A stretch of 64,000 bases of DNA from Steroidobacteraceae bacterium (GTDB lineage Bacteria; Pseudomonadota; Gammaproteobacteria; Steroidobacterales; Steroidobacteraceae), in assembly GCA_041395505.1 (NCBI GenBank), contig JAWLAG010000001.1, positions 2,046,001 through 2,110,000 of the forward strand, read 5' to 3'. The position numbers were made by a program, and so were the translations under genes. Positions 42,690-50,974 of the stretch are shown here, piece after piece (position 1 is the first letter of the stretch; each line of letters opens with the position of its first letter). Below the pieces are notes generated by a model. It made no database searches. It saw nothing but the letters and a program-made list of their open reading frames with translations, and was not told the origin of the DNA.

Positions 42690-43439
42690 ATGAAGCGAAT
42701 TATTGTTGGTATCAAGCGAGTCATAGATTACAACGTCCGCGTCAAAGTCAAGGCAGATGGTACTGGCGTCGTCACCGACGGCGTGAAGATGAGCATTAAC
42801 CCTTTCGATGAGATCGCGCTGGAAGAAGCATTGCGAATCAAGGAAGCGGGTGGCGCCAACGAGGTAGTCGTTGTCTCAATCGGCCCGAGCGACGCGCAGC
42901 AGCAACTGCGTACGGCGCTTGCGATGGGCGCTGACCGCGCGACTCATGTCGTCACCAGTGAAGCGATCGAACCACTGGACGCGGCGAAGATCCTGTGCGC
43001 GCTGGCTGACAAGGAGCAGGCCTTTCTTGTCATTCTGGGCAAACAGGCCATTGACGATGACAACAATCAAACCGGCCAGATGCTTGCAGGGCTCTGGGGG
43101 CGGCCTCAGGCCACCTTCGCATCGAAGGTTGTCATCGATGGCGACACGGCAAAGGTCACGCGCGAGGTTGACGCGGGTCTCGAGACGATCGAAATCGACC
43201 TGCCGGCGGTCATCACGGCCGATCTGCGTCTCAATGAGCCGCGCTACGTGAAATTGCCGGACATCATGAAGGCCAAGAAGAAACCGCTCGACAGCCTGAC
43301 GCCGGCTGATGTCGGCATCACTCCGGGCAAGCGCACGCGCGCGCTCAAGTTCGAACCGCCAGCAACACGCCAGAAGGGAATCGTCGTAAAAAGCGTCGCC
43401 GAACTGGTCGATGCGCTCAAGAAGAAAGGTCTCGCATGA
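42690..43439 (+). CDS. etfB: Electron transfer flavoprotein subunit beta
   Basis: 249 residues from the ATG of MKRIIVGIKRVIDYNVRVKVK. EtfB binds AMP and shuttles electrons from acyl-CoA and other dehydrogenases to the quinone pool through ETF-ubiquinone oxidoreductase. Family blocks: INPFDEIALEEALRIKEAG, LGKQAIDDDNNQTGQMLAGL and FASKVVIDGDTAKVTREVDAGLE cut by short gaps. The stop overlaps etfA by 4 bases. Confidence 0.96.
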   Translation: MKRIIVGIKRVIDYNVRVKVKADGTGVVTDGVKMSINPFDEIALEEALRIKEAGGANEVVVVSIGPSDAQQQLRTALAMGADRATHVVTSEAIEPLDAAKILCALADKEQAFLVILGKQAIDDDNNQTGQMLAGLWGRPQATFASKVVIDGDTAKVTREVDAGLETIEIDLPAVITADLRLNEPRYVKLPDIMKAKKKPLDSLTPADVGITPGKRTRALKFEPPATRQKGIVVKSVAELVDALKKKGLA

Positions 43440-44383
43440 GCAAGGTACTCATCGTCGCCGAACATGCCAACGGCAAGCTCAATCCCAGCACCGCAAAATG
43501 CGTCAGTTGCGCGCAGCAGATTCCGGGCGCGGAAATCACCGTCGCCATTTTTGCAAGCGATGCCGCATCGCTCGCGACTGAAGCCGCAAAGCTGGCCGGA
43601 GTGACCCGCGTCCTGCGCGTCGACAACGCCGTTCACGCGCATCAGATGGCTGCCGCCATCGCACCACAGCTCGCGGAGCTGGCTGCCGGCGCGACGCACG
43701 TTTTCGGACCCTCGACTACCTTTGGCAAGGACCTCATGCCGCGAGTCGCCGCCCTGCTCGATTGTCCGCAGTTGAGCGACATCATGGCCTGCGACAGTGC
43801 GACGACGTTTCGCCGCCCGGTCTACGCCGGCAATGCCATTCTTACTGTCGAAGTTCCCGAAGGAAAAATCGTTGCCACTGTCCGCACCGCATCGTTCGAA
43901 GCGGCGCAGGCAACAGGTGATGCCGCTATCGAACAGGCAACTCCGGCGGCAACGCTACCGGCACATACCCGTTTCGTGGGACTGGCCGCCGCAAAGAGCG
44001 ACCGACCCGACCTGCAGACCGCGGCGCGCGTCGTCTCGGGCGGCCGGGCGCTCGCGAGCCAGGACAATTTCAAACTGATCTTCGATCTGGCAAGCAGCTT
44101 GAACGCCGCCGTCGGCGCATCGCGGGCTGCCGTCGACGCTGGCTACGCAGCGAATGACGTGCAGGTCGGCCAGACAGGAAAGATCATCGCTCCCGAGCTC
44201 TACGTCGCCGTCGGCATTTCCGGCGCGATCCAGCACCTGACGGGCATAAAGGACGCGCGCACGATCGTTGCAATCAACAAAGACTCCGAGGCGCCGATCT
44301 TTGAAGTCGCCGATATCGGAATCGTAGGCGACTTGTTTCAGATCGTGCCGGAGCTAACGCAGGCGCTAGCCGCGGCGAAATAG
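43436..44383 (+). CDS. etfA: Electron transfer flavoprotein subunit alpha
   Basis: 315 residues. The C-terminal FAD domain is typical: GASRAAVDAGYAANDVQVGQ, TGKIIAPELYVAVGISGAIQ, HLTGIKDARTIVAINKD and ADIGIVGDLFQIVPEL. With EtfB it forms the FAD/AMP heterodimer. No ETF dehydrogenase is encoded here. The neighbouring FAD oxidase or distant acyl-CoA dehydrogenases may be electron donors. Confidence 0.96.
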   Translation: MSKVLIVAEHANGKLNPSTAKCVSCAQQIPGAEITVAIFASDAASLATEAAKLAGVTRVLRVDNAVHAHQMAAAIAPQLAELAAGATHVFGPSTTFGKDLMPRVAALLDCPQLSDIMACDSATTFRRPVYAGNAILTVEVPEGKIVATVRTASFEAAQATGDAAIEQATPAATLPAHTRFVGLAAAKSDRPDLQTAARVVSGGRALASQDNFKLIFDLASSLNAAVGASRAAVDAGYAANDVQVGQTGKIIAPELYVAVGISGAIQHLTGIKDARTIVAINKDSEAPIFEVADIGIVGDLFQIVPELTQALAAAK

Positions 44384-44391
44384 GCGCGAAT

Positions 44392-45570
44392 TTGACCGCG
44401 CCGCCGCGGTTCTCCTGGGTCCTGCTCCTCGGCGTTGCGAGCGGCTTGTCGCCGTTCGCAATGTCGAGTCTCGTGCCGGCACTGCCTGCGATTCAAAAAG
44501 CTCATGACGCGGGCTATGCGCAGGTTCAGTGGCTGATATCGGCCTACCTGCTTGGCCTTGGGCTGTCGCAGCCGCTGCAAGGACTGCTGTGTGACGCCAT
44601 CGGCCGGCGTCGCGCATTGCTTGCCGGCTTCACGCTCTACAACATTGCCAGCGCGCTGGCCATTTTTGCTCCTACACTCCAATTGCTGATCGGGATCCGC
44701 TTCGTGCAAGCCGTTGGCGTCAGCGTGGGCACGGTGGCGACCCGGGCGATGGTTCGCGACGTTTGCGATACGGAATCGGCCGCCATCGCACTCACCTGGC
44801 TTGCCATGTTCATGGGCGTCGCCCCGATGGCGGCGCCTGCACTCGGTGGATTGCTCGCCGACAGCCTGGGTTGGCGGACGATTTTCTGCGCCCACCTGGT
44901 CATTGGCGTCGCGATAGCTGTCTGGATGGTTGCGTCACTCAGGGAAACCCGCCCGAGCGGAACAGCCGCGGCGTCCCTGTCGCGACTTGCGGTCGGCTTT
45001 CGTGAACTCGCGGTTGACCCCGCATTCGTTGGCAACAGCGGCGTTTACGCGGCCAGCAATGGCGCGTCCTTCGCGTTTATTACAATTGGCGCGGCTCTCT
45101 TTCACGATCTGTTCGGCATGAGCGCAACCCAGTACGGTCTGTACGCCGCCGGTTATGCGCTCTCCTACACCGCCGGCGCAGCGTTGGCGGGGCGCTGGGT
45201 GCGCCGCTTCGGCATTGCGCGCACCCTGCGCATTGGCATCGCTGCGACTGCGATTGCGGCTCTACTGTCATCTGCAGCCGCCGCCTTCGATCACCAGCAA
45301 TTCCTGCAGCTGACCGTCGCCATTGCCATTCTGGCAGCTGCGGGCGGCCTGACCTCACCTTTGGCACTCGCCGGCGCGGTCAGTGCGCGGCCGGACCTGG
45401 CGGGCGTCGCTTCGGGATTCTCGAGCAGTATCGCGATGTTGACCGCCGCGGGATTCGCCTGGCTTGGCGGCAGGCTCTACAACGGTACAATCGGACCGCT
45501 GGCCGCACTGCTTGCGGTAGCAGCGCTAATGACCTACGGCTCGGCGCGCATGGCTAGAAGGAGGGGCTAG
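44392..45570 (+). CDS. MFS transporter, Bcr/CflA-like
   Basis: 392 residues with twelve hydrophobic segments, probable TTG start 8 bases after etfA. The loop 2-3 motif is LSQPLQGLLCDAIGRRRALLAG, and the N-terminal helices (PFAMSSLVPALPAIQKAH, VQWLISAYLLGLGLSQ) fit the Bcr/CflA drug-efflux group of DHA1 proteins. It exports or imports a small organic molecule; the substrate is not evident. Being close to etfBA it may share their transcript. Confidence 0.85.
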   Translation: MTAPPRFSWVLLLGVASGLSPFAMSSLVPALPAIQKAHDAGYAQVQWLISAYLLGLGLSQPLQGLLCDAIGRRRALLAGFTLYNIASALAIFAPTLQLLIGIRFVQAVGVSVGTVATRAMVRDVCDTESAAIALTWLAMFMGVAPMAAPALGGLLADSLGWRTIFCAHLVIGVAIAVWMVASLRETRPSGTAAASLSRLAVGFRELAVDPAFVGNSGVYAASNGASFAFITIGAALFHDLFGMSATQYGLYAAGYALSYTAGAALAGRWVRRFGIARTLRIGIAATAIAALLSSAAAAFDHQQFLQLTVAIAILAAAGGLTSPLALAGAVSARPDLAGVASGFSSSIAMLTAAGFAWLGGRLYNGTIGPLAALLAVAALMTYGSARMARRRG

Positions 45571-45579
45571 TCTCTATCG

Positions 45580-46044
45580 ATGAACACGTCTCTCGCCGAC
45601 GAACTGTCCCCGCTCTGGCGGAATTTTTCGCTCAACTGGAATAGCAGGGATTTCGCCGCGCTGCGCGCGCTTTGGCATCCAGAGGTCGCTCCGGTTTATT
45701 TTGCCGAGGAGATTGACCGGCCACTACTCGACTGGCCGGCAATCGAGTCGTATTGGCACGACGTACGGCGATCATTCATTGCGCTCGATACACAAATCAT
45801 GGATCTGCGATCACTGCCGCGAGGCGAAAACCAGGCTGCCAGCCTTTTCGTGATGCGCTGGCAGGCGTTGATGTCGAACAACCAGGCACCCATCGCCGGT
45901 GACACACGAGTCATCGCCAACCTCGCACGCCACGGCAACGACTGGAAAATCACCCAGTACGTCGAAGCTCCGCTTGCACCGATAGTCTATATGCGCAAGC
46001 TCTACCAGCGTATTGCCGAGAACCAGCTCTGGGTCAGCCGCTAG
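45580..46044 (+). CDS. NTF2/SnoaL-like protein
   Basis: 154 residues. The pattern LSPLWRNFSLNWNSRDFAALRA, LWHPEVAPVYFAEEIDRP, LDWPAIESYWHDVRRSF and a final beta-rich half with NDWKITQYVEAP is the cone-shaped NTF2/SnoaL fold. Members are isomerases, dehydratases, hydrolases or non-catalytic lid domains. It is placed 9 bases after the MFS gene and overlaps the metallopeptidase start by 1 base (TAGTG), so it is probably part of the same operon. Confidence 0.75.
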   Translation: MNTSLADELSPLWRNFSLNWNSRDFAALRALWHPEVAPVYFAEEIDRPLLDWPAIESYWHDVRRSFIALDTQIMDLRSLPRGENQAASLFVMRWQALMSNNQAPIAGDTRVIANLARHGNDWKITQYVEAPLAPIVYMRKLYQRIAENQLWVSR

Positions 46045-47063
46045 TGGGTCGCGTAAAGAGATATTGGTGGGATCGGCTCGATGATGACGATTTGCTGGAT
46101 GTCCCGCTGCGGCGTTTGCGCCTCACCATGCGCAATTCGGCGGTAGAGCGCGGTGTCGATCAGTTGCGGGACGAACTGCAACGCCGGGGCATTCGCTTCA
46201 AGCCACATGCATGGATTTCCGATGAATGGTTCTCTCCGGATGGTGTCCCCGGAATCGCGGTGCCCTTCTACCTGATACATCCAAGACTGAAACGCATCGA
46301 GCGCACTCACACGCACATGGTGGAAGGCGGAAATCACCATTGGTTGATGCGCATTCTGCGTCACGAGGCAGGCCATGCGATCGACACCGCCTACGGCCTG
46401 CGTCGCCGCAAGGATTGGCGTCGGATATTTGGACACGCTTCGGCACCCTACCCGAGCACCTACATTTCGCACCCGTCGAGCCGCAGATATGTACTGCATC
46501 TCGGACATTGGTATGCCCAGGCACATCCGACCGAAGATTTTGCCGAGACTTTCGCGGTCTGGCTGCAACCGCGCGCGCGCTGGCGTCGTGACTACCAGGG
46601 ATGGCCGGCGCTGCGCAAACTCGAGTACATCGAGCGCCTGATGGCGGAAATCCGCCGCACCCGCCCAAGGTGCACGAACAGGAGCAGGATCGAACCACTC
46701 GGCGAGAAGTCACAGACACTCGCCCAGTACTACAAGCGCAAGGCGGCACGCTACGATTTCGAAGAACGACGGTACGACCGGATGCTGCAGCGTGCCTACG
46801 CAGCGCGCCGTGGCGCGCGTTGCACCCGGGCGAGTCGCTTTGTTCGGGAGATGAAACCGCAATTGCACAGACTCCTGACGCGTCGCGCGCGGCTGCACCC
46901 CTACCTCGTCGATCACGCAATCGACTCCGTCGCCAATCGACTAGCACAATTGCGGCTCTGCATACGCGGCGATCGTCGCAAGGCAAAGCGTGTTACCGTC
47001 CGGCTTCTGGAACGAATCGTTCTCGACATCATGCGCCGCAATCGCGAGAACTACGCACTATGA
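46044..47063 (+). CDS. Putative zinc metallopeptidase (HEXXH, Peptidase_Mx-like)
   Basis: 339 residues from a GTG overlapping the previous stop. HEAGH at residues 107-111 (MRILRHEAGHAIDTAYGL) supplies two zinc histidines and the catalytic Glu; EDFAETFAVW (E164, E168) gives the likely third ligand. The C-terminal half from about residue 215 is very rich in Arg and Lys. No signal peptide, so cytoplasmic. It resembles the putative zinc-binding metallopeptidases of unknown role. The ATP-grasp gene overlaps it by ATGA, so the two probably act together, for example in trimming and ligating a peptide or cell-wall fragment (inference). Confidence 0.75.
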   Translation: MGRVKRYWWDRLDDDDLLDVPLRRLRLTMRNSAVERGVDQLRDELQRRGIRFKPHAWISDEWFSPDGVPGIAVPFYLIHPRLKRIERTHTHMVEGGNHHWLMRILRHEAGHAIDTAYGLRRRKDWRRIFGHASAPYPSTYISHPSSRRYVLHLGHWYAQAHPTEDFAETFAVWLQPRARWRRDYQGWPALRKLEYIERLMAEIRRTRPRCTNRSRIEPLGEKSQTLAQYYKRKAARYDFEERRYDRMLQRAYAARRGARCTRASRFVREMKPQLHRLLTRRARLHPYLVDHAIDSVANRLAQLRLCIRGDRRKAKRVTVRLLERIVLDIMRRNRENYAL

Positions 47064-48094
47064 AAGCACTTCGTATCCTGCTGCTCGTGCATGAATCTCT
47101 GGTGCCGCCATCGGATCTCGTGTCATCGGATGAATCCGAAATCGAAGACTGCCGGACGGAATACAACGTGATGTCCACACTGGCCAATCTCGGTCACGAG
47201 GTCAGGGTACTTGGCATTGGTGACTCGCTACGCGAATTGAGAATTGCCATTCGTGACTGGAAGCCCGACCTGACTTTCAACCTCCTCGAGGAATTCTCCG
47301 GCATAGTCACTTATGACCATTACGTTGTTGCCTATCTGGAGTTGATGCGCCAGCCGTACAGCGGCTGCAATCCACGTGGCATGATGATTTCACGTGACAA
47401 GGTTCTCTCCAAGCAGGTGCTGGCGTATCACCGCATAGCCACTCCACGCTTCCACGTATTTCCGCGAAATCGCAAGTTCGTAGCACCCAGGCGTCTCGAG
47501 TACCCGTTATTCGTCAAGTCGGCCACGGAGGATGCCTCCCTCGGAATATCCCAGGCGTCGATCGTTACGGACCGCGCGCGCCTGCAGGAGCGCGTGGAAT
47601 TCATACATCACACGACCGCGAGTGATGCCCTCGTTGAGGAATACATAGAAGGCCGCGAACTCTATATTGGCGTCATGGGAAACGAACGGCTCACGACTTT
47701 GCCCATCTGGGAAATGCGCTTCGGCAGACTTACCAACGTGCAGGCCGGAATCGCGACACGACGCGTCAAATGGGACCCCAAATACCAAAAGCATCACGGT
47801 ATTGAGACTGGACCGGCAACGGATATCAAAGGCGCCGCGCAACAGCGTCTGACTCAACTCGCGAAGCGGGTCTACCGCAGCCTTTACATGAGCGGCTATG
47901 CGCGTATGGACTTGCGCATGAAGTCTGACGGCAGCGTGTTCGTGCTCGAAGCCAATGCGAATCCCAACCTGACCTACGGCGAGGATTTTGCGGAATCTGC
48001 CGATGTCGTGGGCATGAAGTACCCGCAGCTGCTACAGCGTATCGTCAATCTGGGTTTGTCGTACCGGCCGGAATGGCGCCTTTTCGAAAGCTGA
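47060..48094 (+). CDS. ATP-grasp ligase, D-Ala-D-Ala ligase-like
   Basis: 344 residues from the ATG of MKALRILLLVHESLVPP. The ATP-grasp domains are evident: RDKVLSKQVLAYHRIATPRF, PLFVKSATEDASLGISQAS, LVEEYIEGRELYIGVMGN, and the Mg-binding GYARMDLRMKSDGSVFVLEANANPN divided over two short blocks. These enzymes join a carboxylate to an amine through an acyl phosphate. It differs from true Ddl proteins in its N-terminus (SSDESEIEDCRTEYNVMSTL). It couples with the metallopeptidase and overlaps the following membrane protein gene by 22 bases. Confidence 0.83.
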   Translation: MKALRILLLVHESLVPPSDLVSSDESEIEDCRTEYNVMSTLANLGHEVRVLGIGDSLRELRIAIRDWKPDLTFNLLEEFSGIVTYDHYVVAYLELMRQPYSGCNPRGMMISRDKVLSKQVLAYHRIATPRFHVFPRNRKFVAPRRLEYPLFVKSATEDASLGISQASIVTDRARLQERVEFIHHTTASDALVEEYIEGRELYIGVMGNERLTTLPIWEMRFGRLTNVQAGIATRRVKWDPKYQKHHGIETGPATDIKGAAQQRLTQLAKRVYRSLYMSGYARMDLRMKSDGSVFVLEANANPNLTYGEDFAESADVVGMKYPQLLQRIVNLGLSYRPEWRLFES

Positions 48095-48714
48095 CACTGC
48101 AGGGAGCGGGCAAGTGCACGCGCGTTTGCCTGGCAGTATATTTGCCAATCTGGCTGGCACTCGCGATCGCACCCGTCGACCGAAGCGACTGGCTGCTGGA
48201 GAATCTACTGGTCTTCGTTGCCGTTCCCTACCTGCTGGGGCCGCGCGCACGCTCAACTCTTGGCTGCGGCTCCTATGTCGCCATCTACTGTTTCTTGTTG
48301 CTGCACGCAATTGGTGCCCACTATACGTATTCCCTGGTTCCCGTCGGAGATTGGTTCAATTGGGCCGCAATGGACCGCAACCATTACGACCGCGCTGTAC
48401 ATTTCGCCTTTGGCCTACTGATCACCCTCCCAATGCAACAGCACATCCGGCCTTTGCTCCAAATGCCCGTTGTTGGGCAAAGCGCCGTTACCCTTGCGGT
48501 CATGCTTTGCTGCTCCGCGATTTATGAGCTAATGGAATGGGGCGCCGCCGTGCTCTTCGGCGGCGAGCTGGGCATTGCATTCGTGGGTGCGCAGGGCGAC
48601 CCCTGGGATGCGCACAAGGACATGGCACTCGCCGGCGCAGGCGCATTGATTGCGCTCTTGAGTCAGCTCTCCGGCCACCTGGCCGCGACACAGAACTCGC
48701 GCACGCCGTCCTGA
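48073..48714 (+). CDS. YjdF-like (DUF2238) inner-membrane protein
   Basis: 213 residues with about six membrane helices (VCLAVYLPIWLALAIAP, LLVFVAVPYLL, YVAIYCFLLLHAIGAHYTY, FAFGLLITLPMQ, AVTLAVMLCCSAIYELMEW, MALAGAGALIALLSQL). The HAIGAHYTYSLVPVGDWF, DRAVHFAFGLL, AIYELMEW and QGDPWDAHKDMALA blocks are diagnostic for DUF2238/YjdF. Function is unknown. The start lies inside the ATP-grasp gene, and the 3' end overlaps the convergent patatin gene by 52 bases. Confidence 0.85.
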   Translation: MAPFRKLTLQGAGKCTRVCLAVYLPIWLALAIAPVDRSDWLLENLLVFVAVPYLLGPRARSTLGCGSYVAIYCFLLLHAIGAHYTYSLVPVGDWFNWAAMDRNHYDRAVHFAFGLLITLPMQQHIRPLLQMPVVGQSAVTLAVMLCCSAIYELMEWGAAVLFGGELGIAFVGAQGDPWDAHKDMALAGAGALIALLSQLSGHLAATQNSRTPS

Positions 48715-50084
48715 CTCTTCGCGCCGCCGAGCTCACTCAAAGTCGATGCATACTCGCTGCTGCCGCGAAGCAGTCGCCCGCCCGCGCAAATGAGACTGTC
48801 AATATCACGTCGCTGCAAATTGAAGTTCGTCGGCAACAGCAAAAGCGACTCTCTACGGTCCCGATCCACGATGTCGCGCAGGTCGACATCGATGATATGG
48901 ACACGCGTAGCCGGACCCGGCTCGTTCCTTCGCCCGGTCAGTACCAGCCAACGCTGCAGCTCGTTTTGCAGATCGACTCGCGTATCTGCAGCGAGCCGGT
49001 CTACTGGAACCGACCCTGCGAGCCGCAATGTAGCCACCTCCCCCGGCGCCTGGGCGCTGCGCGCAACGGCAACGCCAGCACGGGTGCTCGCATTGACAAT
49101 GACGAACACTGCAAGGTTGGCGGCAACATTGTCGACAGGCACCGGCGAACCTGAACCCGGTGAAAGCCGGGCCAGCGCATCGATGACAACGCGAAGGCCA
49201 AGATTGTCGGCGAATGCACCGTCTGCGAGGTGCAGATACGGATACAGGTCGGGCTGCAGATATCGACTCAGGTCCTGCGCCAACTGATAGCGGCGACCGC
49301 TGGCACTGCCTTCGAGTAACGCCTTGGCGATCCATCCCGGACGCGATTCACTGCATTCGCCATTTCGATTCAGCAACGTCACCGGAGTCGCCAAGGGTGG
49401 CAGTGCCGCTGACGCAGCCACGGCTCGACCAATTGGGTACCGCGCGAGATCGAGACACAGCAGATCGAATTTGTCCTGCGTGAATTCAAATCGCGTCCCG
49501 GTACTCAAATCGGTCGCGTTGATGATAAGGAACGGTGCATCCTTGCGTGCGATGAACTCTGCGAAAGTCGCCTCGTCGAAATACCTGGCACCTACGTAAT
49601 CTGCGAACATGTCGCCGCGTGCGTACCTGTGTGAGGCGAGCCGCCAGAGGTTGCGCGGACTCAGGAAGAGGTGCCGGAGATCCTTGTCGACGTTGCGGTA
49701 AAGGAATTGCTCAGGAAATTCACGAAAGAAATCATCTCCATGCAATACCCAATAGGCTGCCGGAATGCTGCTGCCCGATACGGCCGAAATGACATCGATG
49801 CGCTTCGCCAGCGGCAGCATTCCGATCGGCGTTGGCACGCGATCCGCATTAAGTTGCCTGAAAACACCGTAGGCGAAGCTAGCCGCCCGCGCACCGCCAC
49901 CCGAGGTCGCCACGACCAGCAGCAGACCATCGTTGCGTCGCGTCGCCACGATATTCGCGAAGCGATACCCGCCCGAAGTTTCGCCGCGATAGTCCGGAGA
50001 TGGCGCACCAAGCGGCGGCCAGCTCGCGCAGGCGCTCGAAAGCGCAAGGACGACCACCAGCGCAATCGGTCGAAAAGTAATCAT
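48663..50084 (-). CDS. Patatin-like phospholipase lipoprotein
   Basis: 473 residues from ATG 50084 (MITFRPIALVVVLALSSAC), which gives a lipobox LSSAC and an N-terminal lipid anchor. The patatin elements are LLLVVATSGGGARAASFAYG (oxyanion loop), VISAVSGSSIPAAYW with the nucleophile serine, and LADGAFADNLGLR with the catalytic Asp. It probably hydrolyses acyl ester bonds of phospholipids at the envelope. It overlaps the PolX-like gene by 4 bases (ATGA), a strange partner, and its 3' end runs 52 bases into the convergent YjdF gene. Confidence 0.87.
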   Translation of the reverse strand: MITFRPIALVVVLALSSACASWPPLGAPSPDYRGETSGGYRFANIVATRRNDGLLLVVATSGGGARAASFAYGVFRQLNADRVPTPIGMLPLAKRIDVISAVSGSSIPAAYWVLHGDDFFREFPEQFLYRNVDKDLRHLFLSPRNLWRLASHRYARGDMFADYVGARYFDEATFAEFIARKDAPFLIINATDLSTGTRFEFTQDKFDLLCLDLARYPIGRAVAASAALPPLATPVTLLNRNGECSESRPGWIAKALLEGSASGRRYQLAQDLSRYLQPDLYPYLHLADGAFADNLGLRVVIDALARLSPGSGSPVPVDNVAANLAVFVIVNASTRAGVAVARSAQAPGEVATLRLAGSVPVDRLAADTRVDLQNELQRWLVLTGRRNEPGPATRVHIIDVDLRDIVDRDRRESLLLLPTNFNLQRRDIDSLICAGGRLLRGSSEYASTLSELGGAKSQDGVREFCVAARWPES

Positions 50085-50968
50085 GCTTCCAGAAGGCGCA
50101 TCTTGTGCGTCACCGCGGCAGCATGATATTTGCGGCATTCGAGCTCCCGACCGAGGATCAACCGGTTAGCAGGTCCGTGCTCGATTTGCTCCGTAACGAC
50201 CATGCATTGTCGCCAACGGTCCGCGCCATCGTACATAATACTCACTCGATCTCGCCACAGCCCGCCACCCGAAGCACAGGCCCCTTCCATCACCGTGTAA
50301 TTGTGTCCATGGTGAACGAGGTGGATGATCATATGCCCCGGGCTGGCCGGCTCTCGATCGGCGTTGCCTGTGCGTTTCGCGCTGTCCGGCTTGATACGAA
50401 ATTTTCGAAAAGTCTCATCGACGTACAACAAGTCTGCGACGCTCGGCGCGATGAGCGCAGCGGCGGGCAGCAGCCCGCCCTTCGTCAGCCGCGTCCCAAG
50501 TAGCGTCGCCAGCGCGGTGCGTATCGCCTCGAGTCGCTTTGCTCCCATTCCTGCAAGCGCGGCGAGACGCCCATCGTGCGCGGCAACTTCGAGTTCTTCA
50601 AGCGACTCGATGCCCAATATTTCATGGGCTCGTTGCGCGGTCCTCTTGCCGACCGCAACCACCGCACCCAGGAGTGTCGGCACATCAAGCTTGCCGCGCA
50701 AGCGCTGCAGGATTGGCAGCGATCCTCGCGTCACCAACTGGCAGATAGCGCGCCGCGCCAACATATCCAGGCCTGGGATGGATTCGAACGCATCCATACC
50801 CTTGCGCCGCACGATAGGCGCTAGCGGTTCCGCCATCCGATCGAGCGCGCGGGCCGCCCCCCTGAATTTGTCAACACGGCCGGCGCTCGCATGTTGCACT
50901 TCGAGCAAGTCAGCCAGTTCGTCGAGACGACGCGCAATTGCCACATTGGTGCGAGCGTCGCTTTGCAC
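50081..50968 (-). CDS. PolX-like helix-hairpin-helix protein without a polymerase palm
   Basis: 295 residues. The first part matches the DNA polymerase X N-terminal domain: IARRLDELADLLEVQHASAG, VDKFRGAARALDRMAEPL, FESIPGLDMLARRAICQLVT. The second part is a further helix-hairpin-helix block (GAVVAVGKRTAQRAHEILGI, LEELEVAAHDGRLAALAGMG). The nucleotidyltransferase palm with its Asp triad is absent. Residues from about 175 form a different C-terminal domain with EPASPGHMIIHLVHHGHNYT and CRKYHAAAVTHKMRLLEA that I do not recognise. It probably binds DNA gaps or ends. It lies between a Usp gene and a patatin gene in one operon. Confidence 0.75.
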   Translation of the reverse strand: MQSDARTNVAIARRLDELADLLEVQHASAGRVDKFRGAARALDRMAEPLAPIVRRKGMDAFESIPGLDMLARRAICQLVTRGSLPILQRLRGKLDVPTLLGAVVAVGKRTAQRAHEILGIESLEELEVAAHDGRLAALAGMGAKRLEAIRTALATLLGTRLTKGGLLPAAALIAPSVADLLYVDETFRKFRIKPDSAKRTGNADREPASPGHMIIHLVHHGHNYTVMEGACASGGGLWRDRVSIMYDGADRWRQCMVVTEQIEHGPANRLILGRELECRKYHAAAVTHKMRLLEA

Positions 50969-50974
50969 GAGGTT

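Noticed and set aside
46601..47059. N-terminal extension of the ATP-grasp ligase by 153 codons
   Set aside because: It overlaps the metallopeptidase gene in another frame; the ATGA junction gives a natural start.
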